A stretch of DNA of 64,000 nucleotides, taken from contig JAODTK010003198.1 in the NCBI GenBank assembly GCA_026419785.1, positions 310,001-374,000 of the forward strand, given 5' to 3'. Numbering within the stretch: position 1 is the first letter of the stretch; every line of letters starts with the position of its first letter. The stretch is from Sclerodactyla briareus. Its lineage: Eukaryota > Echinodermata > Holothuroidea > Dendrochirotida > Sclerodactylidae. A model generated the notes under the pieces. It did not search any database. It worked only from the letters and a program-made list of their open reading frames with translations, and was not told where the DNA came from. Positions 33,379 to 46,483 of this stretch are shown one piece after another. Both the position numbers and the translations under genes were made by a program.

Positions 33379-36109
33379 TAAGCGTAACGATATTGCTATG
33401 GGGGAATCTGACTGATCTCGTCTATTCCCCTACTGTTCTGTGGGGAGCATGCGCACTTAGAACTACGAACATCTCTAGAAACTGCCGACCCATAGTTGGG
33501 CCATTGTAGTACTTCCCGATAGGCCCATCGATTTAACTAATCAACAAAAGGATTACGAATCCGAGGTATAGAATAGGAAATTACCCGTGAAATATATACA
33601 GTAGCCTTCGGAAAAAGGTAGTGCAGCCCCATGCCGACCCCAACAGGAGCGATTGATAACACTATGTGATGTCACCACATCTAATGTACCGCCACGACGA
33701 TGAAATCAGTTTTTGCCGTATGGATGAATAAGTAGAAGCAGAGCGCAGGAACCCGACTGAAAGACACGAGGAAGGACGGCTAAGAGAACGCTGAGAACCA
33801 TATGAGGGAGTAGATAGAGAGAACAAAAATTGTTCTTTTTTTGATACGAAATTATTCAGCCCAATATAGAATATATGCTTTGGCTTCCGCTAATCGGCAG
33901 CCCATCCGCTGAATTCTGAATTGGTTGGCGCCCTTTTGAATCTGATTGATATTTTTCTATTCTTCTTCTGGGCTAGGGTCGAATGGTTGCGGATGCGGGA
34001 TGCCGGGGGCATAACCCACAATAGCGGATTCACGCGATAACACATGAATGTATCTATATATAATTAACCGCAAATTGGTTGTTTGCTGATTTGAGATACA
34101 CGTTCCGTAGGCGGCAAATATCATTCGTGAATGAACGAGCGAAACTGAAGCGCCTACATTATCAGGTGCAGGTGGAATGCGGTAATAACGCCGCATCACG
34201 GCAAGGGATTCAATGGGATATCTTTCCAATGAAGCAATTTAACGTCCTTAATCATAAGGGTAGATATGTCCCTGACCCCTCTACACTATATACACTTAAT
34301 TCCTTCTGAAAAAAACCCAACCTCCTCGCAACAATATGAGTTCCCATGCATACGTCACAACCCTGACCATCCGCTTCTATGACCTCCTAGCCTTACATTG
34401 TACACTCTTAAAAACGGTGTATAACTACATGTAGCATCCTACCCGGTGTTGTGTTAATGCGTTACAAACCAGTGCGTATGATCTGGCTGCCGGCGTCTAT
34501 CTCGTTGCTACGGTACCAGTAGCGTGCGACCGAGTGATATGAAGCAAAATGTGTTGTAATACCTGTACACACCCGTGCATTAGTAGGTGGTGCTCATGGA
34601 GTGGGTGTGGGGTGTGAATTTATACACAGAAGTTTTAAGGGCTGGGTTACTGGAAAGCATCAGTCGACTCGCAAAAAATGAGGGCGTTGTGCCAGTGTTA
34701 TCGAAAGTGTACCCCAAATTGTAGTGGACAGCATCACGTAAAGAAAGCATGGTCTTGAACACTGAAACTATACATGAATCAATTTGAACTAGTGAGGGTG
34801 GTTTAGATCACGGCGGGAAGACGGATAGAGGGGAGCTTTGCACGCGCAAGTGGGATGGAACCGGAATCGTATTTCCTGATCACATTCCCGCGCGATCCCG
34901 CCCATGCCCATAGGCTCGTTTTTTTGTTTTTGTTTTTTGGTCGGTTTGGGCTGAAAAGCAAAGCACAATGTTCGGCTAGCGTCTACCATATATTACTTTG
35001 CCACTTGCACCCCGTATAAAAAAACAGTATTTACACTGCAGTATATAACTTTCTGACAAGCTAGATGAATGCTTTAATATTCAGGGTAGGAAACCCATGC
35101 AGTACCGCCATTCTAATTTTTACAGTAGGGAACATGAAAAACCCAAACTAACACCCGCGGTTCTATATTCGCATCTTATATGTCTACTTTAAATACATTG
35201 ATGTCCGTAATCTCCTCGGACTGGAACCATAAACAACAGGGTCTTCCTACATTATCTGCGCCACCCACATATTAACAGTACTTTCGTTCGAGGTAATTAA
35301 TGGTCGAAATCTCCGGATGTCGTGCCAAAAGTTACCGTGGCAGACTTTTTTCTTTTCATTCCAGGAGGGTATTCCCTCCATGTGCTTCTTTTAGGAGGGA
35401 TTTTCGAGGTTATAAAGAGGGACTTCTCGCATATCAGTAACACAGAACACCCCGAACCCACATATTAATTGAGAGGGAATGTATCTACTGACATTTTTTT
35501 TTTTTTGGGGAATTCGGGGGGGGGGGATTCCCGCAATAAGCAGGAGAAATCCGCCGTCCCTCCCCTTAATCGCAACCCGTGGTTGTTTCTATAGCAGTTG
35601 TTTTTTAATTATTCCTAAATGTAGAGTGACAACGAATTATTCCACATTCATTCGACTCCATCGATGTTACGTCATTCGAACGACGCGACGACATACATTA
35701 AAGAGATTAATGATAAAACCCGAGGTGTCGAACGATAACCAGGTAACACCAGCTACTCATCTCTAATGGATCATGTGTTACCTGGAATAGTGCTCACATG
35801 GAAATGTCAATTACCATGCACACCAGAGTGATTGCAGCTTTATTTGCCTCTGGCAAGGGCGAAAACAAAATCGGCACTATTCCAACCATGTTTTCCTTTG
35901 GGAACCTCTACATGGTGATTTTCCCAGGGTATTATACGGTCATCAAAAATTCAATTAACCGCAGAGTTTCGATAGGGGGAGTTTTTTACAAATTCAATCT
36001 TGAAATTTCCTTCTGTTTCGTCTTTCTACTCATGTTGGCTGTTTCTATAGTTCTCATGACCTGATTTAGATGTAGCTGCGGGTAAGCAGCTCTACAAGTC
36101 ATCATGTCT

Positions 36110-36165
36110 CGTTCGTCCGTTCGTTCGTTCGTTGGTTCGTCCATTCTGTTCGTCACGTTCATTCG
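36110..36165. repeat. (GTTC)n microsatellite
   Basis: Runs of GTTCGTTC with GTCC variants. Confidence 0.8.
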
Positions 36166-36629
36166 TACTTCTGAACCTTACACTGCGATCATTTGAAACT
36201 TGGTGGATATGGATGACGCCATGCCACTGCTAGGCTGAGTACATTTTTTTTTTGCAGAGTGTGATATTTTTTTTTAATCCATTATTACCCCAATTTGGTC
36301 TCTCCACTGCAACCCTTCCCATTGAACTCTTGTGAGAGTGGTTTGTTTACATAACTCCGTGGAGCTGCAGGGCTGGCCTGCTTGTAGAGCAGGACTGTTT
36401 ACTTTGTCTGTCAGCACTGAGGGTGGCTGGAATACAGGCAATTGGGGGGGCAGGCGGTTCTGTCATCACCTTGTGTTGCTAGATCCTTTGTGGATCCAAG
36501 AGTGTTTCCACGATTCAATTGCTACAGGCCTAGGAGTTTGGCTGAATACACAAAGTTGTGTGGTTACATATAGTTAATATACAGGCCTAGGAATGAGTTA
36601 GTTGGGTACTTATTTGGGTGCTGGGCACT

Positions 36630-36630
<1 letters not shown>

Positions 36631-36671
<41 letters not shown>

Positions 36672-36681
36672 TTAATAATAA
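36631..36681. repeat. (TAA)n microsatellite
   Basis: Seventeen or so TAA units with one ATT interruption. Confidence 0.9.
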
Positions 36682-37405
36682 TGACAATAATAAATTGATC
36701 CTACACTCCGAATAGATATATCACAAATTTATAAACAGGGCGAAAATGTCTCACATTTGTTACCTATATGGCTGGAGCCGGAGAGGGGTATAGAAGAACG
36801 TCCCTGCAGAACTGGTGAGCCTATTACTGGGAATCATCGTATGCGTTTTTTTCAAAGTGACGCAAAAAGAATTGAACCATAACCAGACGACTAACGACGT
36901 TATGAAGCAACCCGAATGTACTGTAGAGTGTATGTATATATCCTGACGTCATCGATCACTGTATGGTTGGCAAGATGATATCCGCAGATTATCTGCAGTG
37001 GTCAGATCAGCGAAAAGATTAATTGGTGCGGTCTCCCTTCCCTGGAGTCGCTTTACATGAACAGGTCTCTTCGTAAAACGCAGCTCATTTTGCGTGATCC
37101 TGGTCATCCTGCCAATGCATATTTCAATTTCTGCAATTAGCACCGCAGAATCCGTACATTCAGAGGGAACAGGCGGTTTACCGCCAGTTTTCTTTCCATC
37201 TGCCGTCAAATTTTATAACAACCTGTAATATTTTTTTTTTCAACTTTCCCTTGTTTGTTTTTTATCTTTCCCTACCCCCCATATATTAATATCTCTATAT
37301 TTTCATCATTATTTGTACATGGTATCGTATTCACGATTTCTATTCTAAGGAGCTTGGAGGACGTTTCAATTTTCGATGTGTAATTTTAGTGCTCACCGAT
37401 TGAAG

Positions 37406-37460
<55 letters not shown>
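37406..37460. repeat. (CTAT)n microsatellite
   Basis: About 13 perfect CTAT units. The Ser-Ile-Tyr-Leu ORF across it is an artefact. Confidence 0.95.
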
Positions 37461-37461
<1 letters not shown>

Positions 37462-39555
37462 CGAACCAAACCGATTGATCGGAGGGAAACTAAGCGTTCA
37501 ATTGATCACCACCTATACAAGTGTTACAAATTTGATAGAAAGAGGACATAATAAATAGGGGAAAATCGCGCAAGTTATCGCGTCCTATACTCCCATGTAC
37601 AACCGGCGCCGCCATTCCCCCAAGTCCCTAAACACGGCAGAATAACCAGCTATCGGCGCTGACGCAACGATCATGATAGGTTAATGGTCAGTGGCCTCCA
37701 GTTGCAAACACACACTGATCATGAATGCCAGAAACGGCACCACCAATGCGTGAAGGAACAACCCCAGAGCCACTCCCTTCTCCCGATTCTCGAAGTCGGA
37801 CCGCTTTCAGTCGACACCCGACCCCGAACACAGGGCGACGACGCCAGTGGTTAGGCTTACTATCTGGGTTATATTCTCACTTCCCGTATAGTAATTCCAC
37901 CCAGGCCGATATCAGTGTCTAGAATATCCATGGTGTCTCTGGTTGTGAATCCTCAGTCATATGTATTTCATGCTGATAGCCTATGAGTCAGTGGCGAATT
38001 CGCATGTTCTTTGATCCGCCCGCTGAAAGGTACATACTGCACTTAGATTCAAAGATAAAGAAGCCTTTCCAACTCAGTGGTCCCGTTACATCGAGCGGTT
38101 TCCTTTTCCGAGGCGATAAATCTAAAGGTACAACAACAAATGCCCACACTTAATAAAGCGTGTACTTGAGCATGAAAGTCCTGATAGGGAATTTATTGAT
38201 TGGGCCATTAGCGACGTAGGCCAAGTCCTGCACGCCATGCAGGCACCACGATCATAGCTGTTGCCAATGACTGCACTGGACTGTTGGCTTTTCCATTTTA
38301 ACTGGACTTACAATTATATAATGGTTACGTATTACTACTGGTAAGGCCCTGCCGCATGGACTCTCTGTCCTCTACATGCATGGGTACGGGCAGACGGGTG
38401 ACAAGGATTTAGGCCATCATATGACCATCAACTTCGCAATGGCCCTGGTCCTGCTTGAAGATGTAATTATAGAGGTTTCAGGAGCGGAACCACATCGCTT
38501 CTGTGCTGCGCAAGTTAATAATTTCTGCAGGAGTTACTGCAGTTGCATGCTGTGATCTTTACTCACATATGTCGTCGGTCGGTGTCGAATGGGGACATGA
38601 AATAACAGAGAAAAATCCGGGCGAAACTCCGACCAACGCTTGCTCACATTGATGGATAGGCAAGCAGTAGTTCTGGGTCCATCTTATTCTTGCATATACG
38701 GCATTTAAGCGCATTTTGAACGAGTATCGGCAGATGATGAGCGCCTGTAGTAGACAGTTTTCTTTATGTATTTAATTTCCCAGAGGACTGAACTTCTGCC
38801 ATGTATGTTGCTTAACAGTGTATACGTACAGAAATCAAATACTCTTGTCATGATGCGCACCCGTACCACTGCAAGATTCATGCTGAACTAAGGCTGACTA
38901 AGCACGAGAGTGGGAACTTTTCGTTCCAATGTATGCACACATGTAAGTTTTATAGCAATCGGGCATTTTGTGTATGTGCCGACGTCATTGGACCGCCTTC
39001 TTCACGTATTTGCAAATTCCAAACGTTTAAAATCAACTTTTTTTTTAAACCATCACTTTTGCCATCTCCTTCATCAGCGAACCCGGTGTACCTACATTAT
39101 CACTCACTCCACTATTGAATATCAGAGAGGGGATTATACGTCGTAAAAGCGGTGCGGCAGAGGAGGGGGCACTCACCAGGATATTGTTAAAAATCCAGGC
39201 CTATGGCACAGTTGAAAGATCAGTGTCGAGTTTTTAGATGGAAGAGCAACTCAAGCAGTCATCGTGTCTCCTCGCTCGCCTATAAACAGCTGTCCGTTCA
39301 TCTGTTCGTTCATAGCATTTAAACCGTCCATGCTCTCTTGAAGTAGGCATTCTTCTAGTTATACCGCATTCCGCATCTTCACGTATGTATTCTTATTCTA
39401 GGGCTAGAATTCCATTAATTGCGGATCTTGCTGCTTGTAATATCCACCGTCATCGGCTTACGTAATGTGACCAGTAGATTTTCAACATAACAACCACTTT
39501 TTTCACTATATCAATAACGTTTTACATCCGCGGTTATGAAATATTGCAACATCAT

Positions 39556-39640
39556 GTGTCTAGGGGCCCATAAATTGTATTTTTTGCCAATAGCAATATG
39601 GAGGGTGAGGCTTTCAACAACGAGGGTGCCCTTCCTTTCA
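39556..39640 (-). mobile_element. Fragment of the 9356-9650 miniature-element family
   Basis: GGGCCCATAAATTGTA, GAGGCTTTCAACAACGAGGG and TGCCCTTCC align with the reverse complement of 9435-9515 (GGGCCCATAAATTATA, GAGGCCAGTTATGAGGGCG). No termini are preserved here. Confidence 0.5.
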
Positions 39641-40027
39641 CTTCACTCCACCCTCAGGAGTGCAGATGGCGGTCGGCATAATGCCCAATTGCACTCGTGG
39701 GTTAATATTGAACGGCAACAATTAAAAAGCTGTATGATGCGGAGAGAACCTAGAAATGCAGCAGTTCATGTAGCCGGAACGTTGGTAGGCTTCACGAGAC
39801 AGATATTCCATAAACTCCATCAGTCAGTCATGCCGCACACTGCGGTACAAACATGAACAGAGATCGCTACAGCTTCCGAGAAGCCATCCAAATAAAATGG
39901 AACGAGCACCGAAGAGGCAAAATTACCATACGTGTACCAATGCGGGCGACAGTGACTCACTATCACGGAAAATGGATTTTTATGAAAATTTCCCTCCTAC
40001 GGCTGGGTTCCCTAGATGCAGATGTGG

Positions 40028-40342
40028 TGTGCGTTCAGTGGCGTCGCCAAGGGGGGGGTGGTGGAAGAAGATGGGGGGCACGTGCCCCCCTCGAAACCTT
40101 GTGCCCCCCCGTGTGGCCCCCCCCCCCCAATGAGATTTTTGATTTTCGAAAAAATATCCTGTAGTCAGTATTCGACTACCAGTTTGATATAGACCTGGCT
40201 AATTTTTTGTTTTTTTTTTTACAGAACGGCAAGTTAAATTCTGGCCATTTTGCTCCGCTTAGATAGTATTTTGTGCCCCCTAGAAAATGTCGGTGCCCCC
40301 CCCCCCCAAGACGAAAAGTCTGGTGACGCCACTGTGTGCGTT
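40028..40342. mobile_element. hAT-type miniature element with perfect 8-bp TSD
   Basis: The element is 40036-40334. Left end CAGTGGCGTCGCCAAGG; right end, reversed, CAGTGGCGTCACCAGAC. The TSD TGTGCGTT is identical at 40028-40035 and 40335-40342. The interior is rich in GTGCCCCCC runs, and two proline-rich plus ORFs over it are by-products. The perfect duplication suggests a recent insertion. Confidence 0.85.
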
Positions 40343-40659
40343 TGAATGTGTAGAGATCATCATTTTGGTCGAGGGAGGATGCTAATTTAAAAGTCATTAA
40401 ACTGTATAATGATGTAAAAAGGCGATCTCTGCAACCCAACTGCAACTCATTCGGGCACGTTTCATGTCATTCTCTTCTCGCAACCCGCCCTGGCAGCATA
40501 TCAAGTTCCATTAATTACTTGCTGTATATTTATGGCCCTTTCACATCATCATACAGTTATACAGACTGCAGCACAATAAACTGTATGGTCAGTGTGTATA
40601 GATCATAGAAATGGAGCATATATACGAACGTTGATTGGTTTCATAAAAATGGTAAGAAA

Positions 40660-40890
40660 GCAACGCAAAATTTCAGCTAGATCAGACCGAGCATTCGGCC
40701 CTTTTTTCCAGTTCAGACTTTGACCTCTGGTGACCTAATATGACCTCTGACATGACCTAATGTATATACTCATGCGGGCGCACATGCCACGTATGAGCTT
40801 GATCAATCTAGGTGGGGTCAGTTATCATGTTTGCAAGCCAGGAGTCACAGCACGACTACAAGATTTCATGACTTTAGTCGGGGAATTAGA
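40660..40890 (+). mobile_element. Truncated relative of the AGGTCA-monomer TIR element
   Basis: CAGACTTTGACCTCTGGTG, TGACCTAATATGACCTCTG, a GTATGAGCTTGATC block and AGGTGGGGTCAGTTATC follow the monomer order seen at 32520-32660. A decayed right end (GACTTTAGTCGGGGAATTAG) may correspond to CTTCGTCAAGGAATCA. Confidence 0.6.
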
Positions 40891-41636
40891 AAATCTATGG
40901 AGATTACAAAAACCAAGGCCTTCATAATGTAATGTAATGAATGAGTACAAAAAGTAGTTCTATTCACATATTTACATTACCATTGTACTTCAAAAGACAA
41001 GCATACCAACATTACATAAATGCTACCCCAAACAACATTTAAACAATGTTAAAGTAGAGATATTAACTGTATATAATATACAGTAGAGTATTTCACCAAC
41101 ATGTTCCTGGGAGGCATAATCTTTCTTTCTAGAAATCTGACAGCATTTGGAACCTTTCCATTGATATTATAATCAAAGTGGTCATTCCAGCTGGTGATGT
41201 GCTCATCAATCAGTATATCACGCGACATTTGATAACAAAACATTCACCCCACAAAGTCTGATCTCTGTGTATCAGTATCTGCTTGAAAAGAATGATATTT
41301 GAAAAAAAGGAACTCCGCTACTTCTCATGAAACCGATTAGAAAATGAATTATGAAAACCCATGATGAAAATCATAATTTAACTGAGTGGGAATGATATCA
41401 AATAGAGCATGGGTTCCCTAACTTTATCCCGCACGAACCCCCGTGGAGGACAGATTGGTCCACGAATCGCCATTTTTCAAGACATATATCTGGAGTGATA
41501 TAATAACATACGCTTAACGTTGCATTGTAAAAGATCCATGACATAGTACAATTACTGTGATTTGAAATGAAAAGCAGAGATAAAGTTGAAACAAACACTG
41601 TTTGGGAAACAAGATTAGATCACGAGCATCACACAA

Positions 41637-43274
41637 TCAATTGTCACACATGATGAGACGGATGTTCCTGTCTTCCTCCAAGAGGCGTTTGATTCTTGGG
41701 GATGTCTTGGAGAGGGCCACCCTCATGTCCGGCCGTACGTCAAGGCGTGCCCGCAGTTTCGTTTTCATTCATGACGACCAACGCTGAAACCCTGCTTCGC
41801 ATAGGTAGGAAGTGACGAAAGGTAGTGTGATTCTGAGAGCTCTCGCCGCCAGATCGGGAAGGCCTCGTAAATGCTTTCCCAAAACTCTGATGGACTGGCG
41901 ACTGTGGAAAACTGCATTTTTAGGCGGCCAGAAGCCTTCGCTCGATCACTCATCCTTGAGCTCATTGTCGTCGTCGATGTCGTCCACTGGAATCATGAAA
42001 GGATCCTGTATTCACGGATCGACCGACAAATTTGTATCCATCAAATCAGTCAGACAGAGTCTTCAGATGGCCCTTGAAGTCGATGACAAGCCTGGAACAG
42101 AAATCATTCTGAGTGTCCTCATCTGCGAGGATTTGAGCAAGCTCCGAAAAGTTGACAAATGACCGCCTTGTCTACCGATTGCTCCAGAGCCGCAACTTCT
42201 CCCGAAGCGAGTTGATCCGTTCTGATGCTTCAACGATCGTGATGCTACTCCCTTGGAGGGATACGTTGGGAGCATTAAAAAGGACAACTGCGGGCTCGGG
42301 CACAACGGGTTATATTGTGGAGAATGGAAAACTGTATCATAGGTCCAACCCAATTTCAATACGATGTTCCTATGTGGAGTTATTGGCCTTCAAAGTTTTG
42401 GCCATTAAGCAGAGAAATTGGGGAGAATCCCAATTGCACAATAACTCATGACGTCACACATGGACAACACAGAAATTTTTGTTATGTATTTGATGTTTCA
42501 TTTTGTTGTATAAGTCAACATTTGGCAGAAGTTCTGTTGTCTTTCATACCAAGCCACTACAGAATCCTCTCCCATAGCATAAATGCTTTTCGAAGTGAAC
42601 TTAATGTTTGTATTTCAAAAGAAAACAAAGAATGTTTGCAGGGTTGTGCAAGTATGAATATGAGTTATTATCCAGCTATTAAATTAGCCCCTGTATAAAT
42701 CATCCTGCAGTTGCCCTTTAATGTGCCCAAAAATGTCGCTGATGTACGCAAGCCTCGCAATGAATGTAGGGTCGCCGAAGTAGTCCGCCAAATCGTTGCC
42801 TTTCTCAGCCGGAAAATTTTATTCTGCTGTCGCAGCTGGAGGACGCGGTTCAGAACTTGGTCCCGGGATAACCAACGCACCTCGGTGTAGTACAGAAGAT
42901 GAATGTATGCAGCACCAATGTCTCCACAAAAAAACCTGAAAGAGGCGATGGTTGGAGCCTGAGCGCGGATAAAGTTCGCTGCTGTGACAACTGTAGCCAC
43001 CACATCACCAAGCTCCTTTGGTAGTGTCTTGGCCGCAAGGGCGTGGCGATGTAACACACAGTGTGTCACGATGACGTCTGGGCACTTGTCTTTTCACCAT
43101 TGCTGGGGCCCCATCCGTGCACAACGATCCAAGCCTCGTCCACTCTATATGGTGTTCATCCATGAAGCGATTCACGATATCCATAATGTCCTCCGATTTA
43201 GTGGTTGTTCTGAGCGGAGAACAGAAGAGGAACTCTTCCTTCACAGTAAACCCTGTGAAGTATCCCCCCCCCCG

Positions 43275-43357
<83 letters not shown>

Positions 43358-43526
43358 ACCCCCCCGCCCCCCCCCCCCCGCGTGCAAAAACCAGCAATTG
43401 ACTGCAGCTCGCTACATCGGTAGATTCGTCGAGTTGCAAGCTGAAACGGCAGACCGATTCTCGGATCTCGGATAGGCCTATGTATAGTCTTGTGGTGCTA
43501 TTGCGACGTTTGCACAGATACCTCAA
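41637..43526 (-). pseudogene. hAT transposase of the ZBED5/SCAND3-like type, broken
   Basis: Minus-strand blocks in order: FSLQLDESTDVASCSQLLVF (about 43440-43385), then a poly-G/poly-C interruption, KEEFLFCSPLRTTTKSEDI (about 43240), LCTDGAPAMV (about 43115), EVRWLSRDQVLNRVLQLR (about 42880-42830), PSEFWESIYEAFP (about 41900), a GFSV/ALVVMNENE block (about 41790) and LDVRPDMRVALSKTSPRI (about 41740-41690), with a stop at 41637-41639. The LDESTD and CTDGAPAM blocks hold catalytic-core residues of hAT RNase-H-like domains, and the last blocks are the C-terminal dimerisation region. Domesticated vertebrate ZBED5/SCAND3 genes share this layout. At least four frame changes remain, and the BED zinc finger expected near the N-terminus is not visible. 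Confidence 0.88.
43264..43379. repeat. Poly-C tract of about 115 bp inside the transposase gene
   Basis: Almost pure C with rare G and A interruptions near both ends. It sits exactly between the LLVF and KEEFLFC blocks, where related proteins have only about ten residues (a conserved RY..D-type linker). Confidence 0.97.
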
Positions 43527-44326
43527 TTCAAGTGAATCATCAATGCTTAATAAAACTGATTGTAATCGAATTTGGCGACAAGAGATGATATATCATTTGC
43601 AACATGCTCCTAAAAATTCCAAATTTCAGAAATGTTTCACGAACCCCCTTAGAAGGGGCCCACGCACCCCCTGGGGGTTCATGCACCCAGTTAGGGAACC
43701 CCTGAAATAGAGCATTGTGGGCCCTAATTCTAATGGGTCAAAGAGTTAAACTTAGCAACAAACTGTTGTCGATCTGAAAGGTAGCTCCTGAACCAATTCA
43801 GACCAATTCCATAATGTTTATCATAGTAAAGCTCATCGGGGTAAAATATTGTGATCAATCAATGTTCAGTTGCTTCCATTACTGTCTCAGTAAATGTAGA
43901 AGAATTGCATTAGCCTTTTTGCAAATAACCTTTCGCAATGCCATTGTGGCTCGGGGGGGGGGGGGGAAGGGGGGGGGCAAAGTAGGCAAGCCATGGAAGG
44001 CCAAATAGGAATTTCAGCAGAAAAAAATGGATTTTTAGTCTGGCGAAAAAAAGTACATTTCAGTCAGATTTGTCACAATAAAGATGTTCAAAATTATCGG
44101 GAACATCATACTGAACTTGAGAGAATATGCACAGAGAATGAGAAAGGTAAGTTTTCCCGATACATGCTAATACAAAACTGCTCCCTGAAGTGTCCCCCCC
44201 CGCATGCATAAAAACTATTCCACAGTGCACCGCAACATGCTATTTGCGAAAAGGTCTATGCATTGTAGAGAGGCCAGGAACAAAAGCTGTACAGCAAATT
44301 TTGATCAACCAAAACACTGAACAATC

Positions 44327-44705
44327 TGGAGAGCATACATTCCTGTAGGCATGTAAGGAAGGAACGAGATAAGCTGTTCCCTGATGCCATGTCATCAGAA
44401 TTATGGGAATTTTGTATCAAATAGAATGCCATAACGACCAGAGATTATGGCGAAAGGGTTGCAGGTTGGAATATATTCAAAATCTGCCAGAATGTATGTG
44501 TAACTAGTAGACTAAAGAGAGGGGGCATTTGTGTATGCCACCATATTTTTCAACTGGGACAAAATGCTTAAGAGGACCAGGTACAATATGCTGAGTAAGG
44601 CAAGGGATTACAAACTGGGGTAGAAAACATATCTGGAGACATACATTCCTGTAGTCCTGTACGGAAGGAACGAGATAAGCTGTCCCTGATGCCCATGTCA
44701 AAATA
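44327..44705. repeat. Direct repeat of about 75 bp, 307 bp apart
   Basis: CATACATTCCTGTAG, then GGAAGGAACGAGATAAGCTG and CCCTGATGCC, occur at 44334 and 44641. The sequence between shows weaker similarity. Possibly a decayed two-unit tandem repeat. Confidence 0.6.
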
Positions 44706-46483
44706 CTCACAGGTATCCATGCAACAACCGCAGGCCGGAGATTGAAAGACAAAACAATTCGGAAAACATATTGTAGGTATAGTTGGTTCATGACGAACTG
44801 GTTGTTACCTGGTGTTGACATGTAACTTCTGTAGTTTGAGTGAGTATTTGAAATTGCTGGTTGGGTGGCAATGTCCTATACTGTAAAAGCATTCATAAAT
44901 ATACAAGTAAAGAAATTGAAATAAATGTCACTCCATCAACTTCAAATCCTACTAGTACTAGGGTTTTTGGTAAGTTTATTGAACATATGGAGATCTATAA
45001 TACACCACTAGGCCCCTCGAATAATCTCATGAATAAACATAACACTGGTTTACCCGCGATTGAAAGCGCTACTTTCTGTGTACTGTTGTACCAGAATCAG
45101 AATTTCCATGCTGGATTTGCCTAGCCACAATTCCATTTCAGATTCATTACAAACAGAAAGATTCCTTTACGAAACTAATTCCAATGTAAACAGGGTAAGT
45201 AATTTCATTAAAACTCTCAATGCAGGATTTTCCTGGGAATAAGTGCATTCACAACAAATTGTGAGTTTACTTTTACAAAGTTTTTTACAAGAGCTTCTTT
45301 GACTTTGACCTTGAGCGGAATTGTCTTATGTAAAACGTGGGCTTCATTGTCTGTGGGACCTGTATGCCATGAAAACTTATGAAACTATATGAATGAACCA
45401 TCTCTACCTACATCGGTGGCCCTCAAATTCCTCTAAGGGACGGAAGCTTTTGGTTGGAAGCTCCAGATCATCGTTTCCCTCCCTTTGGGCCCCTGACGGG
45501 ACACAAGGTCAGACAAGCTAATAATTTGTCTTGTGCCCCAATAAGCCACCTGGCATATTCGCTCTCAGACAGGAGATCTGAAAGTTTTGGTTTTGTGCTA
45601 GAGTGTTGGACAATTCATATTACACTTGTTTAGTATTCCATTAATAGATAATAACGAACAATATACAAACAATTTACAAATGTTATCACTTGAGATTTTG
45701 ACACAGGGGAAAGGCACAACACAGGAAACCTTTTTGTGTGCACTATGACCTCTATGTGTTAGGCAACAAGCCAACGGCACTCAGAAAGGGCGCTGAGTGT
45801 ACCACAACACCCAGCCAACGAAAGAACTAAGCTCAAATAATATGAAATGGAAAAATATACCACTCTCCAACTTCACAGGTGGTAGAGAAATCCCCACGCA
45901 AACTCCCCCAGAAACGTGACAAACGATCGTTCAAAGCGTGAAAACTTTAAAACTATCGACCAGAGATTGCTGGCCAAAGAGGGATGATGGGGTGGCCAGT
46001 TGAGATAGGGTTCACTTTCGCCAGAATAAGACTAGTATGCTATAAGGGTGGCGGGGTGGGGGGGCAGGTGTATTTATGAGTCCGGTTGTAGGAGTGAAGT
46101 AGACCTGAACTGTTTTTCAGGATCAATGAGAGCTCAATAGTGGTTTAAACTCACCATGGTTCATCGACGCAAAGCCCCCATGAGAAACCTTCCCAGGGAA
46201 AAAATTTTTTCCCCCTCATTAGGCCACAATGTTCAATCACGAATATATCCTATCCTATAGGGGATAGCTCAGATGAGAGGATAGCAAAAACTGACCCATT
46301 TTATGCCTGACCGCTGACATTTTCGCTGAATCGTTCTAACGTTTTATCCTCGTTCCCTGAGGGCCACAGTCAGGCTCTCTTCTGTAGTAGTCCGAAGCTA
46401 GCTCTAATATTCTCATGACTTCACTGAGGACGATGCGCTTTCTGCCGCGGGCTGCAGGACGTTTTACTCTCAAGTGGGCTTAC
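44706..46483. other. Intergenic, nothing recognised
   Basis: No supported ORF or repeat. A single TTTGACTTTGACCTTGA lies near 45299, similar to half-sites in the TIR family but with no termini. Confidence 0.25.

Larger units (their letters stand above)
33379..39555. other. Long intergenic stretch with microsatellites
   Basis: No gene supported. Simple repeats: (GTTC)n at 36110-36165, (TAA)n at 36631-36681 and (CTAT)n at 37406-37460. Two GTTC/GTCC-rich modules (36060-36240 and 39255-39330) share the context CAGTCATC(G/A)TGTCTC and look like relics of one dispersed repeat. ORFs at 34079, 35479, 36949 and 37725 lack support. Confidence 0.35.
41400..43712 (-). mobile_element. Complete hAT transposon with TIRs and perfect 8-bp TSD
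   Basis: The element is 41408-43704 (2297 bp). Left end CATGGGTTCCCTAACTTTA; right end, reversed, CAGGGGTTCCCTAACTGGG. Similarity continues about 40 bp with GAACCCCC blocks. The target duplication AAATAGAG is identical at 41400-41407 and 43705-43712. The transposase gene lies on the minus strand. Ends and duplication are intact while the gene is broken. Confidence 0.92.

Noticed and set aside
36949..37209. 86-codon minus ORF
   Set aside because: Reads plausibly in places, but no splice sites, start context or family resemblance could be supported.
41812..42698. Plus ORFs of 99-127 codons
   Set aside because: Antisense to the hAT transposase, with no family signal.
42984..43526. Polyproline and polyglycine proteins
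   Set aside because: They come from the poly-C tract; real signal is only in the transposase blocks on either side.
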